From positions 1 to 64,000 of the forward strand of contig CAZCBH010000005.1 in NCBI GenBank assembly GCA_964496875.1: a stretch of DNA of 64,000 nt. Direction: 5' to 3'. Shown piece by piece: positions 8,477 through 17,352 of this stretch. The stretch's first letter is position 1, and every line of letters begins with the position of its first letter. The notes beneath the pieces are model-generated. The model saw nothing but the letters and a program-made list of their open reading frames with translations. It was not told the origin of the DNA and ran no database searches. The translations under genes and the position numbers were made by a program. Source of the stretch: RI-106 sp964496875 (GTDB lineage Bacteria; Cyanobacteriota; Vampirovibrionia; Obscuribacterales; Obscuribacteraceae).

Positions 8477-8992
8477 TTATTTGCGACCGCGACCTTCTGC
8501 CACCACTGATCCCATCGGCTGGTTGTTTCTGTCGTTTACTAGAGTGGCGATGTATTCGGCTACGGGTCTTCTGTGGGGCATAGGCTCCCGCAGTTTGATA
8601 TGTCTGCCATGGGGTTCCAGGGCCGAGTTGAGATTCTCCAGCAGGTCATTGACTGCGCTTTCGCCGTGGCTGGAGGCATTGCTTATCAACTCTGACAGGA
8701 CTCGACCGGTTTCACTATTCGGCTTGAGTCCTTCTTTGAGAAGATTCTGAGCCAGATCTTCCGGTTTTCTGAGATGTTCGGGGGCTTTATGTTGAAGCGG
8801 TTCAAAATCTAGTGAAGGCAGGTGCTCTTTGCCGTCAACTTTATTGAAGTGATCTCCCAGGTTCTTCATTATCGAGCGGATGTCCTGGAAGCTTTCGTTG
8901 GACCATATATTGAGAGGTTGAGTCGGATTTGCCTCTGCGGGCACGAACTGTTCGGGGGAGCCTTGGTTATGAGCAGGATTGGTAGTAGCCAT
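8477..8992 (-). CDS. Hypothetical protein, 171 aa
   Basis: No family recognised. The protein is hydrophilic, rich in Asn, Pro, Glu and His, with no signal or membrane segment. Predicted helices lie at about 35-60 and 85-125. The start at ATG 8992 has no clear ribosome binding site. It ends five bases from the end of the response regulator gene, in convergent orientation. Confidence 0.55.
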   Translation of the reverse strand: MATTNPAHNQGSPEQFVPAEANPTQPLNIWSNESFQDIRSIMKNLGDHFNKVDGKEHLPSLDFEPLQHKAPEHLRKPEDLAQNLLKEGLKPNSETGRVLSELISNASSHGESAVNDLLENLNSALEPHGRHIKLREPMPHRRPVAEYIATLVNDRNNQPMGSVVAEGRGRK

Positions 8993-9079
8993 GGGCGCGG
9001 GTCCTCAAAAAAAGAAACGGGTTTGTTCTGTCCCCGTAAGATATTTTTGCGCCGTGACTTTGGTGTGACGTGGACTGTT

Positions 9080-10036
9080 TCAGAATTTCGAGGCTTTGAC
9101 CCTGTCTTTATTGGCCAGGTCTTTCTTGCCCTGTTTGTCATAGACCCTTGCCCGAAGCCTGTACAAACGGCCCAGATTCTCTCCTGGATAGCATTCAATC
9201 GCTTTGTTGACGTCCAGTAGCGCTCTGGATAAATTCCCCATGGCTAGTGCGACTTCTGCTCTCTTTTCCCAGGCTGTTTCATCCACAGGATTTTTTGAGA
9301 GGATGGTGCTATAGTCTTTGAAAGCCAGGGGATACTGTTTTGTCTTGTAATAGAGTTCGCCCCGGCGCAAATAGACATCGTCTCTGAACGCACCACAGTT
9401 AATGGCATCGGTCATGTCCTTGATCGCATTTTTATAGTCGCCCTTGTTCTGGTAAATGCCCGATCTGGTAGTTAGAATCAGCCTTTCGTCTTCAGCAAAG
9501 CCGCTTTTATTTTTTTTTGTTTTTCTGTGAATTTCAATGGCTTTCGTCAGGTAAAGAAGCGCTTTGTCGGGCTTGCCCATCAGGATATAGACCTTCGCTC
9601 TTTTATAGGTAATCGACCAGAGATTGCCGCCGCGATGCTTCTCGGCATAGTCGTAGTCTTTGAGGGCGAGGTCGAATTTCCCGGTAACAGCCAGGATGTC
9701 ACCTCTCCATTTATAGGCTTCGCCACAGGTCGGATCGAGCTTCAGACCGAGATTCAAATCTTTGAGAGCTTTCTCGTCATAACCTATCTTGCTGTAGCTG
9801 CGGCCTCTTTTGAGAAGCAGCTCAGCATTGTTGCGGTTGTGCGGATAGATCTTGTCATAGTATTCAATCGCCCTGAAATAGGCTTTCTTGTCGAAGTATT
9901 TGTTGCCCATGTCCATGATTTTGTGGTCTTGGGGGCTCATGGCCGCCGCGCTTGATGGAGTCGATAATACCGTCAAAAGTATCAGGAAGATTGTTTTTCT
10001 CGGTGTAGACCGTTCAATCATCACTTTCTTCTTCAT
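9080..10036 (-). CDS. Secreted TPR-repeat protein
   Basis: The 318-residue product starts with a signal peptide (basic start, hydrophobic core FLILLTVLS, likely cleavage after SSAAA) and then has about seven tetratricopeptide repeats covering nearly the whole length, such as GYDEKALKDLNLGLKLDP and GDYKNAIKDMTDAIN. TPRs mediate protein contacts; the partner is unknown. The gene overlaps the end of the antiporter gene by 23 bases and is likely co-translated with it. ATG at 10021 (residue 6) is an alternative start that would leave no reading-frame overlap problem. Confidence 0.8.
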   Translation of the reverse strand: MKKKVMIERSTPRKTIFLILLTVLSTPSSAAAMSPQDHKIMDMGNKYFDKKAYFRAIEYYDKIYPHNRNNAELLLKRGRSYSKIGYDEKALKDLNLGLKLDPTCGEAYKWRGDILAVTGKFDLALKDYDYAEKHRGGNLWSITYKRAKVYILMGKPDKALLYLTKAIEIHRKTKKNKSGFAEDERLILTTRSGIYQNKGDYKNAIKDMTDAINCGAFRDDVYLRRGELYYKTKQYPLAFKDYSTILSKNPVDETAWEKRAEVALAMGNLSRALLDVNKAIECYPGENLGRLYRLRARVYDKQGKKDLANKDRVKASKF

Positions 10037-11696
10037 GGTGGTGGTGATGCGCGACTATACCTGCAGTAAGGTCTATGCCGGGACCGACCGAGTGGGAGAG
10101 TGACACCGTAGATGCTGTTATTACAGGTAGAATGTCGTGTTTGGGTTCCGGCTTCTGGGAGTTGCCGTCTCTGTCGGGTTTCTTCGGACTTTTAGGAGCT
10201 GCGTTTTTCTTCTCTTCCTTCTTTTCCGTTTTCTCTTTCAGAACTACCGGGTCTTTTTTCTCGACCAGCTTTAGTTTCTGTTTACTATTCGCTCCTTCAT
10301 CGCTCTTCTTTGTCGGTGTGGGATGGTGGTGATAATCCTCCACATAGTGCAATATGCCGGTTTCCAGAACTTCTTCGCTCACCGGCTCTTCTTCGCTGTC
10401 GGCTGGTTCCGGGTCCTCTTTGTAGCCTGTGAAAATGAAGCGATAGGGCTGGGTCAAAAGTTTGCGTTCACAGAAGAAAGAGAAAAGAGCGGTGGCCGCA
10501 ATGCTTATTAGAATCACCGAATAAGCAAGGGACTGCAAGATTATAGAATCCTCCAGCCCTTTGGAGACTGCGATGGAAGCCAGAACTGCGGCAGCCAGTC
10601 CCCGCGGTATCATAATGCAAGCGATGGTGGCATCGACTTTGGTGGTTTTGATTCGAGGCAGGGCGAGCCTTACTATGAGTGGACGCGAGATAAAAAGCCA
10701 GAGCACGATGATGCTGCCGGCGTAGACTATATCGACACCGATTTTCTGGATTGAGATGCCCAGATAGACGAAGAAGAAGGTCTTCAGCAGGAAAACCAGC
10801 TCGGCGAAAAGTGCCCGTTCATCGTCATTGAGAGAGATCGGCCTGAGCCAGGTCGAGGATGAGAGTTTGCTGTGGGGTAGTCTTTCTGCGTTGCCCATCA
10901 CTATACCGAAGGCGAGGGCCGATAACATGCCGGAGAATCCGAACATCTCGGCAAAGCCGTATGAAATGCAGACACAGGCTGGAGTGGTGAATTTTGTATG
11001 CGTGAGAGTGCGAATTCTTACCAATAGTGAAGACCACATATAGCCGAAGATGCCGCCTATCACGCATGCCATGGTGAAAGAGGAAGCGACGTCTCTCAGC
11101 ACCAGAGTCGGTGCCGGATGTTTACCTCTCTCCAGGGCTGTCATAAGCGCAAGGGTGACGACGATGGAGAGTACGTTACCGAGAATAGACTCCAGCACAA
11201 GGGCTGTTTTGGTGCGCTCTTGCAGATTGAGCCCGCGCAGCAGTGGCACCGCCACCGACGCTGCCGTACCACCCAGGGTAGTGCCCAGCACCAGTGCCGA
11301 GATGTCTGATATGCGAAAGAGGTACTTGGAAGTTACCACCACCACCATCACCGAGAGGACGAAGCCGACGAATCCCAGAATAGCCGCCGGTGCCAGTGCT
11401 TTTCTCAAAGAGGTAAGCTTCATGTTCAGACCACTCTCGAACAGGATGATTACCAGGGTGAGGTTAGAGAAAACCGGACCGACTTCGCCGAAGTGCTGGA
11501 TTGTGGCGAACCCGGTTATCGGTCCGATAATCAGGCCGATTAGAACAAGAGGCAATACATCCGGGACCCTGCTCTGCTCGAAGAAAGCGGCAAAGAGATG
11601 AGCCAGGAAAACAATGGTACCAATAGCTGTTACGGCGACTGCGATTTCCACGTGGGTCGTAACCTTTGCGAGACTGTTATTCTGGAATCCCGGCAC
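10014..11696 (-). CDS. Cation:proton antiporter (CPA family) with His-rich tail
   Basis: The 560-residue product has 12-13 predicted membrane helices over the first 420 residues and a charged cytoplasmic tail. The core matches Na+/H+ exchanger family PF00999, for example LVIILFESGLN and GTTLGGTAASVAVPLL. In the helix after ALVLES, where an Asp usually binds the ion, this protein reads ILGNVLSI with N174 (AAC at 11177-11175). The tail holds Lys/Glu repeats, HYVEDYHHH and a terminal AHHHHHEEESDD, which could bind metal. Start is GTG at 11696 with AGAAGG upstream. It is followed by the overlapping TPR gene. Confidence 0.88.
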   Translation of the reverse strand: MPGFQNNSLAKVTTHVEIAVAVTAIGTIVFLAHLFAAFFEQSRVPDVLPLVLIGLIIGPITGFATIQHFGEVGPVFSNLTLVIILFESGLNMKLTSLRKALAPAAILGFVGFVLSVMVVVVTSKYLFRISDISALVLGTTLGGTAASVAVPLLRGLNLQERTKTALVLESILGNVLSIVVTLALMTALERGKHPAPTLVLRDVASSFTMACVIGGIFGYMWSSLLVRIRTLTHTKFTTPACVCISYGFAEMFGFSGMLSALAFGIVMGNAERLPHSKLSSSTWLRPISLNDDERALFAELVFLLKTFFFVYLGISIQKIGVDIVYAGSIIVLWLFISRPLIVRLALPRIKTTKVDATIACIMIPRGLAAAVLASIAVSKGLEDSIILQSLAYSVILISIAATALFSFFCERKLLTQPYRFIFTGYKEDPEPADSEEEPVSEEVLETGILHYVEDYHHHPTPTKKSDEGANSKQKLKLVEKKDPVVLKEKTEKKEEKKNAAPKSPKKPDRDGNSQKPEPKHDILPVITASTVSLSHSVGPGIDLTAGIVAHHHHHEEESDD

Positions 11697-11842
11697 TGAG
11701 CCTTCTTATTAAATTCCCTGAAATAGCCTTAGATTCACGTTTTCAGCCAACTTCTTATCATTATTGGTCTTTCGATCTAATCAGCTGTCTTAAAAGGGTA
11801 AAGAGATATCGAGAGTTTTTTAGCGACGGAAGGGTGAATATA

Positions 11843-12361
11843 GTGGCGACCCGAGGGGCAGAGGCGGAACATAGAAGAACCGATAGCGGCGGCGCTATTT
11901 TCGACCGCTCCGGTAAGTATCGTTATCTGCTCTGGAGAAGTCTGGGGGAGGGTCGCGGCAACCTTGTCTTCGTTATGCTCAATCCTAACAAAGCCGATGA
12001 AGAACGAGATGATCCCACCATCCGACGCTGTGCAAGTTTTGCGAAAGATTGGGGCTTCAAGCGTCTGGAAGTGGTCAACCTATTTGCATTGATAGCTCGG
12101 GAGCCGAGAGATTTGATGCGCAGTCGGCAACCGGTGGGCATTCTCAACGATAGTTATCTAATCGAAGCCATGGATCGAGCCAGTCTGATTATTGCAGCCT
12201 GGGGCAACTATGGCGGTCATTTAGAGCGCTCGACTGCGGTGCTCGACCTGGCTTCTTCCCGGGGGCACCGTCTCAAGTGTCTTGCGCTAAATGCCTGTGG
12301 AGAACCCAGGCACCCGCTCTATATGCCCGCTTCGGCGACTCCGCTGGACTTTCTCCATTGA
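11843..12361 (+). CDS. DUF1643 family protein
   Basis: The product matches DUF1643, a family of about 160-170 residues of unknown function. Visible hallmarks are YRYLLWR, VFVMLNPNKADEERDDPTIRRC and the later ALNACGEPRHPLYMP. The frame extends upstream to 11666, but that part overlaps the divergent antiporter start and lacks homology. GTG at 11843 follows GGAAGG at about 11828-11833 and gives the usual family length (172 aa); GTG at 11834 is the other option. The family has been linked to phage and accessory loci, but nothing nearby supports a specific role. Confidence 0.75.
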   Translation: MATRGAEAEHRRTDSGGAIFDRSGKYRYLLWRSLGEGRGNLVFVMLNPNKADEERDDPTIRRCASFAKDWGFKRLEVVNLFALIAREPRDLMRSRQPVGILNDSYLIEAMDRASLIIAAWGNYGGHLERSTAVLDLASSRGHRLKCLALNACGEPRHPLYMPASATPLDFLH

Positions 12362-12441
12362 GGTGTAAGCTCCCCCTTTACCGGGCATTTTCCTAAAAGA
12401 GGACCAGGATTTGATCACCACAGAGGCGATAGTCTGAGACC

Positions 12442-12948
12442 ATGCGTACCATTGCAATCTTTTGCCTTGTTTGTTCATTTTGCTATGTGTCTTTGTTCGC
12501 AATGGAGTACAGCAAATATGTCCGCGGTCAGAACTGGACACCTGCTACTGCCCGGGTGAAGCGAGCTATCAACAGCATTCCCCTGACCAAATTCGAGCCG
12601 CATCGCATGAACGAGATCGCCACTGTCGTGAACTGGTCTTACATAGAATACGAGTATAAAGTGGGCGAGGGAATCTATCAGCACACCGAAGAGCTGGGAC
12701 CGCACCTGACTATGTTCGATTACATGGTCAGTCCGATGGCTTATCGTTTCAAGAAAGACGACATCATCGATATCAAATATAACGAGCATGATCCCAAAGA
12801 GTCGGTTTTCGGCTTCGAGATCTTTCGACCGGTGGAGACCCTGGGTGGGACAGCTCTGGTTTTCTTTCTGGTGGCGGTGGTGTTGCTTCTTCTGGAACGG
12901 ATGCTAGCCGCCACCACTACGACCGATACCGAAAATCTTCCCTATTAA
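12442..12948 (+). CDS. DUF3592-like membrane protein
   Basis: The 168-residue product has a hydrophobic N-terminal helix (about 3-22), a soluble middle with strands of the type W-S-Y-I-E-Y-E-Y-K-V and KKDDIIDIKYNEHDP, and a second helix near the C-terminus (about 133-152). This two-helix sandwich is typical of DUF3592 proteins, whose function is unknown. It converges with pyrG, with only four bases between the stop codons. Confidence 0.65.
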   Translation: MRTIAIFCLVCSFCYVSLFAMEYSKYVRGQNWTPATARVKRAINSIPLTKFEPHRMNEIATVVNWSYIEYEYKVGEGIYQHTEELGPHLTMFDYMVSPMAYRFKKDDIIDIKYNEHDPKESVFGFEIFRPVETLGGTALVFFLVAVVLLLLERMLAATTTTDTENLPY

Positions 12949-12952
12949 AAGA

Positions 12953-14593
12953 TCAAGCCTGGTGGACTCTCTGTTTGTTGCTGCCGGTGCTGGCTTTGTC
13001 GGCAATCATCGCTTCTACGAAGCCGACGAAAAGCGGATGCGGTCTGTCCGGTCTCGATTTGAGTTCCGGATGGAACTGACAGGCAAGAAAGTAAGGATGG
13101 CTAGGGATTTCAATCATCTCGACAAGATTGCCATCAGGAGAGAGCCCAGAGAAAACCATGCCGTGTTCGTGCAATTGTTCCCGCAGATTATTGTTTACTT
13201 CATACCGGTGGCGGTGGCGCTCAGATATCTCTTCCTCTCCGTAGACTGCCCGGGCTTTGGTGTCTGCCTCGATTTTGCAGGGGTAGCGACCAAGGCGCAT
13301 GGTGCCGCCTTTGAGCACCACATTGTGCTGGTCGGGCATCAGGTCGATCACCGGATATGGTGTTTTGGGATCGAACTCTGTAGAGTTGGCTTCTTTCATC
13401 GCTGCCACGTTGCGAGCGAATTCAATGACGGCTGTCTGCATTCCCAGGCAGAGACCGAGATAGGGAATGTTGCGAGTCCTGGCAAAATTAGCCGCTTCTA
13501 TCTTCCCTTCTATGCCGCGATCGCCGAACCCTCCGGGCACCAGAATGCCGTCCATGCCCGCTAGATGTTCTTCGGCTCCGGAGCCTTCCACGTCTTCGGA
13601 GAGCACCCATTTGATTTTGACTTCGGCACCGGTTTTCAAACCGGCATGTTTCAAGGCTTCCACCACCGAGATATAAGCGTCGGAGAGCATCACATATTTG
13701 CCCACGATGGCGACATTGACTGTGCTGGTAGGCTTTTTGACCTTCTCCACCAGCTCTTTCCACTCTTTCAGGTCGGGCTCTACCTTAGGCAGTTGTAGCC
13801 GCTCCAGCACCCGTTGGGCGAGACCTTCTTTCTCTAATATGATAGGCACTTCGTAGAGGTGCTTCACATCGATACACTCTATTACCGCATTGACCGGAAC
13901 GTCGGTAAAGAGCGCCAGTTTATCTCTAATGGAAGGAGAGAGCGAAAGTTCTGTCCGGCAGACCAGGACATCCGGCTGAATACCGCGACTTCTCAAAAGT
14001 TCGACACTGTGCTGGGTGGGCTTGGTTTTGAGCTCATGCGTGGTTTTGAGGTTGGGGATCATCGTGGCGTGGATATAGCAGACATCGTGAATGCCGATAT
14101 CCTTTCGCATCTGACGAATCGCTTCGAGAAAGATAAGGCTCTCGATGTCACCCACGGTTCCGCCGATTTCGACAATCACAACATCCGCCTGGGATTGAGC
14201 GGTGGCTTTCTTTATAAAGGCTTTGATCTCGTTGGTGACGTGGGGAATCATCTGAACGGTGCCGCCCAGATAGTCGCCGCGACGTTCTTTTTCCAGGACG
14301 TTTTTGTAGATGCGACCGGCAGTGACGTTGTTGACCCTGCTCAGATTGGTGCTGATAAAACGTTCGTAGTGCCCCAGATCCAGGTCGGTCTCGGCTCCAT
14401 CTTCCGTTACAAAGACCTCACCGTGCTGGTAGGGGCTCATGGTTCCGGGGTCGACATTGAGATAAGGATCGAGCTTGACAATGGTGGTGACGATACCGCG
14501 GGCTCTGAGCAATCTTCCAAGAGAGGCGGCGATGATGCCCTTTCCTAACGAAGAAACTACACCACCTGTCACAAAGACATACTTGGAGCTCAT
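12953..14593 (-). CDS. pyrG: CTP synthase
   Basis: The enzyme converts UTP, glutamine and ATP to CTP. The N-terminal amidoligase domain starts YVFVTGGVVSSLGKG, with the P-loop and the IVEIGGTVGDIES motif. The C-terminal class I glutaminase has the Cys in GLCLGMQ and the terminal CQFHPE with its His-Glu. ATG at 14593 is chosen over the longer frame (14632) because AGGAGG precedes it and family members start with this sequence; this gives 546 residues. The last 12 residues are a short extra tail. Confidence 0.97.
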   Translation of the reverse strand: MSSKYVFVTGGVVSSLGKGIIAASLGRLLRARGIVTTIVKLDPYLNVDPGTMSPYQHGEVFVTEDGAETDLDLGHYERFISTNLSRVNNVTAGRIYKNVLEKERRGDYLGGTVQMIPHVTNEIKAFIKKATAQSQADVVIVEIGGTVGDIESLIFLEAIRQMRKDIGIHDVCYIHATMIPNLKTTHELKTKPTQHSVELLRSRGIQPDVLVCRTELSLSPSIRDKLALFTDVPVNAVIECIDVKHLYEVPIILEKEGLAQRVLERLQLPKVEPDLKEWKELVEKVKKPTSTVNVAIVGKYVMLSDAYISVVEALKHAGLKTGAEVKIKWVLSEDVEGSGAEEHLAGMDGILVPGGFGDRGIEGKIEAANFARTRNIPYLGLCLGMQTAVIEFARNVAAMKEANSTEFDPKTPYPVIDLMPDQHNVVLKGGTMRLGRYPCKIEADTKARAVYGEEEISERHRHRYEVNNNLREQLHEHGMVFSGLSPDGNLVEMIEIPSHPYFLACQFHPELKSRPDRPHPLFVGFVEAMIADKASTGSNKQRVHQA

Positions 14594-14706
14594 ATTGCCT
14601 CCTATTCCGAGCCTTGGCCAATCTCTAAACAATAATATACGGCATATTCAGCCTCGGGCTTGAAAAAGGCTGATGTGATCCTTTTCATCTAGTAACAGCG
14701 CTGATC

Positions 14707-14991
14707 TCAGTCGCTGATTTTCGGTACCCGGAAGAAAGCATCTTCCTTGTCAGGAGCCGTCTTCAGCATTTTCTCATGACCGGGAGGGTTTACAACCGCA
14801 TCACTTCTCAGTACGTTGGTCGCGCTCACCGGATGGGACATGGGCTCCACCCCGGTGGTGTCCACCTGGTCGAGCTCAGAGAAATAGTCGAGAATTCGCG
14901 AAAGCTGCTCTGTATACAGCTTTTTCTCTTCTTCTGTCAGGGAGAGCCTGGCCAGTTTGGCCACATGCTCGACATCTTTTACGGTTATCAT
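14707..14991 (-). CDS. gatC: Asp/Glu-tRNA amidotransferase subunit C
   Basis: GatC is the small belt subunit of the GatCAB complex, which makes Gln-tRNA(Gln) and/or Asn-tRNA(Asn) from misacylated precursors. The 94-residue product shows the usual pattern VEHVAKLARLSLTEEE, then FSELDQVDTTGVEPMSHP and a C-terminal FFRVPKI. ATG at 14991 is preferred to TTG at 14997. It is not next to gatA or gatB, so those must be elsewhere. It lies 113 bases upstream of pyrG on the same strand and may share its transcript. Confidence 0.92.
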   Translation of the reverse strand: MITVKDVEHVAKLARLSLTEEEKKLYTEQLSRILDYFSELDQVDTTGVEPMSHPVSATNVLRSDAVVNPPGHEKMLKTAPDKEDAFFRVPKISD

Positions 14992-15069
14992 TTGCAATTA
15001 AAGATAGAGGATCTGAGAAATCGTTATTCTCGCAAAGTTTTCCGATTATTGTCCTGAATTAGTAAATTA

Positions 15070-16077
15070 ATGCTTCTAGCCGCTACTTTTCTTATTCTCT
15101 CCATGGCGCTCATTGTCGCCTCTTCGGAGCTGTTTACAAACGGTATAGAATGGCTCGGCCAGCGACTGAATCTCAATGAAGGGGTGGTCGGCAGTGTTCT
15201 TGCCGCCATCGGCACGGCTCTGCCCGAGACCCTGGTGCCCCTGGTGGCGATTGTCTCTTTCGGCAGCGAACAGGGCAATGAAGTAAGCGTCGGGGCAATC
15301 ACCGGCTCCCCTTTTATGTTGTCCACTCTAACCCTGGGGCTCTGCGGGATCTTCGTCTATATTTTTCATAAACGGGGGCTGCGTCCCCTTGAGCTGAAGC
15401 TCGACTATCGAGTTCTCAAACGGGACCTGCGTTTTTTCTTGCTGGCTTTTAGTTTGGCTTATCTGGCCTGTTTCAGCCCTGCCGATCCTCTGTTGCGCAG
15501 AGGGCTGGGGGCGATGATATTCCTTCTCTATCCCGTCTATATCTATTTCACTTTAAAGGCAGACGGAAGCGTCGGCGAGGAGCCGGGACCGCTTTATCTC
15601 GCCCGATTCGCTGGAGGCTCGAACTCTGGTGGTCTTGCTTTGATTCTTTTACAAGTATGTCTCTCTGTTCTGGGTATCGGCATTGGGGCCTATTATTTTG
15701 TCGACAGAATTCAAGATGTCAGCCAGATGCTGGGTTTTCCCCCCCAGGTTCTATCGATAATGATCTCTCCTATCGCCACTGAGTTTCCCGAGAAGATGAA
15801 TAGTATTCTCTGGCTCCGCCGGGGCAAAGACACACTTGCTCTGGGTAATGTCACCGGCGCGCTTGTTTTCCAGGGCACTATATTAGGTGGCTTCGGTGTG
15901 GCCTGCACCCAATGGAATCTGGGATCGGATGCAAAAATCGGAGCCGCGGTTGCTATCGTCTCTGGTGCCGTCACCCTCATTATGGTAAGCAAAGAGAAGC
16001 TCAGCTTTCGCTACCTTTCACTGGGTGCGGTGCTTTATCTTATCTGTATTCTGTTATTTCAAAGCAATAAGTTGTGA
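15070..16077 (+). CDS. Sodium/calcium exchanger family membrane protein
   Basis: The 335-residue product has about 10 membrane helices in two halves. Each half carries an alpha-repeat of the Ca2+:cation antiporter superfamily: GTALPETLVPL in the first and SPIATEFPEKMN followed by GNVTGALVF in the second, with the acidic residues expected to bind cation. It should exchange Ca2+ or a related cation for Na+ or H+ across the inner membrane. No ribosome binding site is evident before ATG 15070. It is divergent from gatC. Confidence 0.87.
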   Translation: MLLAATFLILSMALIVASSELFTNGIEWLGQRLNLNEGVVGSVLAAIGTALPETLVPLVAIVSFGSEQGNEVSVGAITGSPFMLSTLTLGLCGIFVYIFHKRGLRPLELKLDYRVLKRDLRFFLLAFSLAYLACFSPADPLLRRGLGAMIFLLYPVYIYFTLKADGSVGEEPGPLYLARFAGGSNSGGLALILLQVCLSVLGIGIGAYYFVDRIQDVSQMLGFPPQVLSIMISPIATEFPEKMNSILWLRRGKDTLALGNVTGALVFQGTILGGFGVACTQWNLGSDAKIGAAVAIVSGAVTLIMVSKEKLSFRYLSLGAVLYLICILLFQSNKL

Positions 16078-16103
16078 ATCGGCACCGCATCCGGTGATGG
16101 CTC

Positions 16104-17258
16104 TTAGCCGTCTTTTAACAATTTTTCAACTGCTCCGGTTTCGGAATCTATTTTGTCAGAGTCGTCTTCTTCAATACTGACGGGGGAATCCGAAGAGATA
16201 ATCGGTGGAATTTCTTTTAGATCCGGTTTTAGATCCGGCATCGCTTTATAGGCCCCGGTGGGCTCACGCGGTGGTGCATCGGTGGGCGGATAGATAAAAT
16301 CCAGAATCTCTTTGAGGGCGGCGGCTACCGGAATGGCGATAAGCATTCCCAGGGCTCCTGCAGTTACCTCTCCACAGAGAACCGCCATGATAATTGCCAG
16401 GGGATGAAGCTCTACCACATGACCGATGAATCGGGGAATGACCAGATAGTCTTCTATCAGGCGAGCCAGCCAGTAGCACAGGAATATCGGCAGGGCTACC
16501 TGGGTGCCGTGCTGGGCTACTCCGACTATTACCGCCATCGAAATGGCCAGAAGCGGTCCAAGTACAGGGATTATCTCAAGGACACCGCTGACGATGGCGA
16601 GCAGAAGCGCATACTTGACATGGAAGACGAAGTGGAGAAAGAAGTAAGCCACACAGGACATGAGGATGATCAAGAAAATCTGCCCTCGGATGTACTTAGA
16701 GAGCATGATGTGCATCTGACCGGAGAGTTGCACCACTGTCTCTCTACTCTCCACCGGCACGAAGCGCAGGAAGAACTTGCCTACCCTCTCGCTATCGACA
16801 ATGAAGTAAATCGAAGAAACTATACAGACAAGGACCGAAAGCAAGCTCTTGGAGAGAATTTCACCCAGGTGCACTATCTCGCCCGGTTTGCCGAACCAGG
16901 ATTCCAGATCGCTGACCAATTCGGTGGCGGTCTCTTCCACATCTATCTGCCAGCCATAACTGCTCGAGAGTTGTTCGAGCAGGTTAGTCATGATTTCATG
17001 ACGCTGGGTGACCAGGTTGCTGGCCTGGTCCATGATGCTGCCTCCGAAGGCGTTGCTCAGGTAGATAATACCGGCGAAGGCCCCGACATAAATAATCGCC
17101 ACGGCGACTTTAGCGTGGATTTTGAAGATGGAGCTTACCCAGCTGACGAAGGGTAGAAGCAGGTAGGCGATGATGCCTCCGACTATGAAGGGAGGAAATA
17201 CTTCCCGAATCAGCCAGATAAACCAGACCAGTATGAATATCGCGAGCCACTTGATCAT
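16104..17258 (-). CDS. AI-2E family transporter (PerM-like)
   Basis: The 384-residue product has about eight membrane helices: two at the N-terminus (FPPFIVGGIIAYLLLPFV is a family signature), one at about 60-75, and a C-terminal group with the conserved ISGVLEIIPVLGP-like segment (here VSGVLEIIPVLGPLLA). It belongs to PF01594, whose members export small molecules or ions; the substrate cannot be told. The last 60 residues are hydrophilic and acidic. It lies downstream of the dehydrogenase gene on the same strand, with 94 bases between them. Confidence 0.87.
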   Translation of the reverse strand: MIKWLAIFILVWFIWLIREVFPPFIVGGIIAYLLLPFVSWVSSIFKIHAKVAVAIIYVGAFAGIIYLSNAFGGSIMDQASNLVTQRHEIMTNLLEQLSSSYGWQIDVEETATELVSDLESWFGKPGEIVHLGEILSKSLLSVLVCIVSSIYFIVDSERVGKFFLRFVPVESRETVVQLSGQMHIMLSKYIRGQIFLIILMSCVAYFFLHFVFHVKYALLLAIVSGVLEIIPVLGPLLAISMAVIVGVAQHGTQVALPIFLCYWLARLIEDYLVIPRFIGHVVELHPLAIIMAVLCGEVTAGALGMLIAIPVAAALKEILDFIYPPTDAPPREPTGAYKAMPDLKPDLKEIPPIISSDSPVSIEEDDSDKIDSETGAVEKLLKDG

Positions 17259-17282
17259 ACTTACTATTTACACCAAAAAAGT

Positions 17283-17340
17283 GGACCCCGAATCGTCTTT
17301 TCCCATTCATTTTCGAATTAAATCTAAAAACGCGGGGTCC
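17283..17340. repeat. Inverted repeat between two minus-strand genes
   Basis: GGACCCCG (17283-17290) and CGGGGTCC (17333-17340) are perfect 8-base arms around 42 AT-rich bases. They could pair in RNA on either strand between the dehydrogenase and transporter genes. No U-tract follows on the minus strand, so a terminator is not clear. Confidence 0.35.
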
Positions 17341-17352
17341 CAGGTGGTCAGT

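Noticed and set aside
11666..11842. N-terminal extension of the DUF1643 protein
   Set aside because: It overlaps the divergent antiporter start, lacks family similarity, and a GTG with a ribosome binding site at 11843 gives the normal length.
13859..14548. Long plus-strand frame within pyrG
   Set aside because: It lies wholly antisense to an unmistakable CTP synthase and has no recognisable domain.
17283..17340. Rho-independent terminator between the dehydrogenase and transporter genes
   Set aside because: The arms are perfect but the loop is 42 bases and no U-tract follows on the minus strand.
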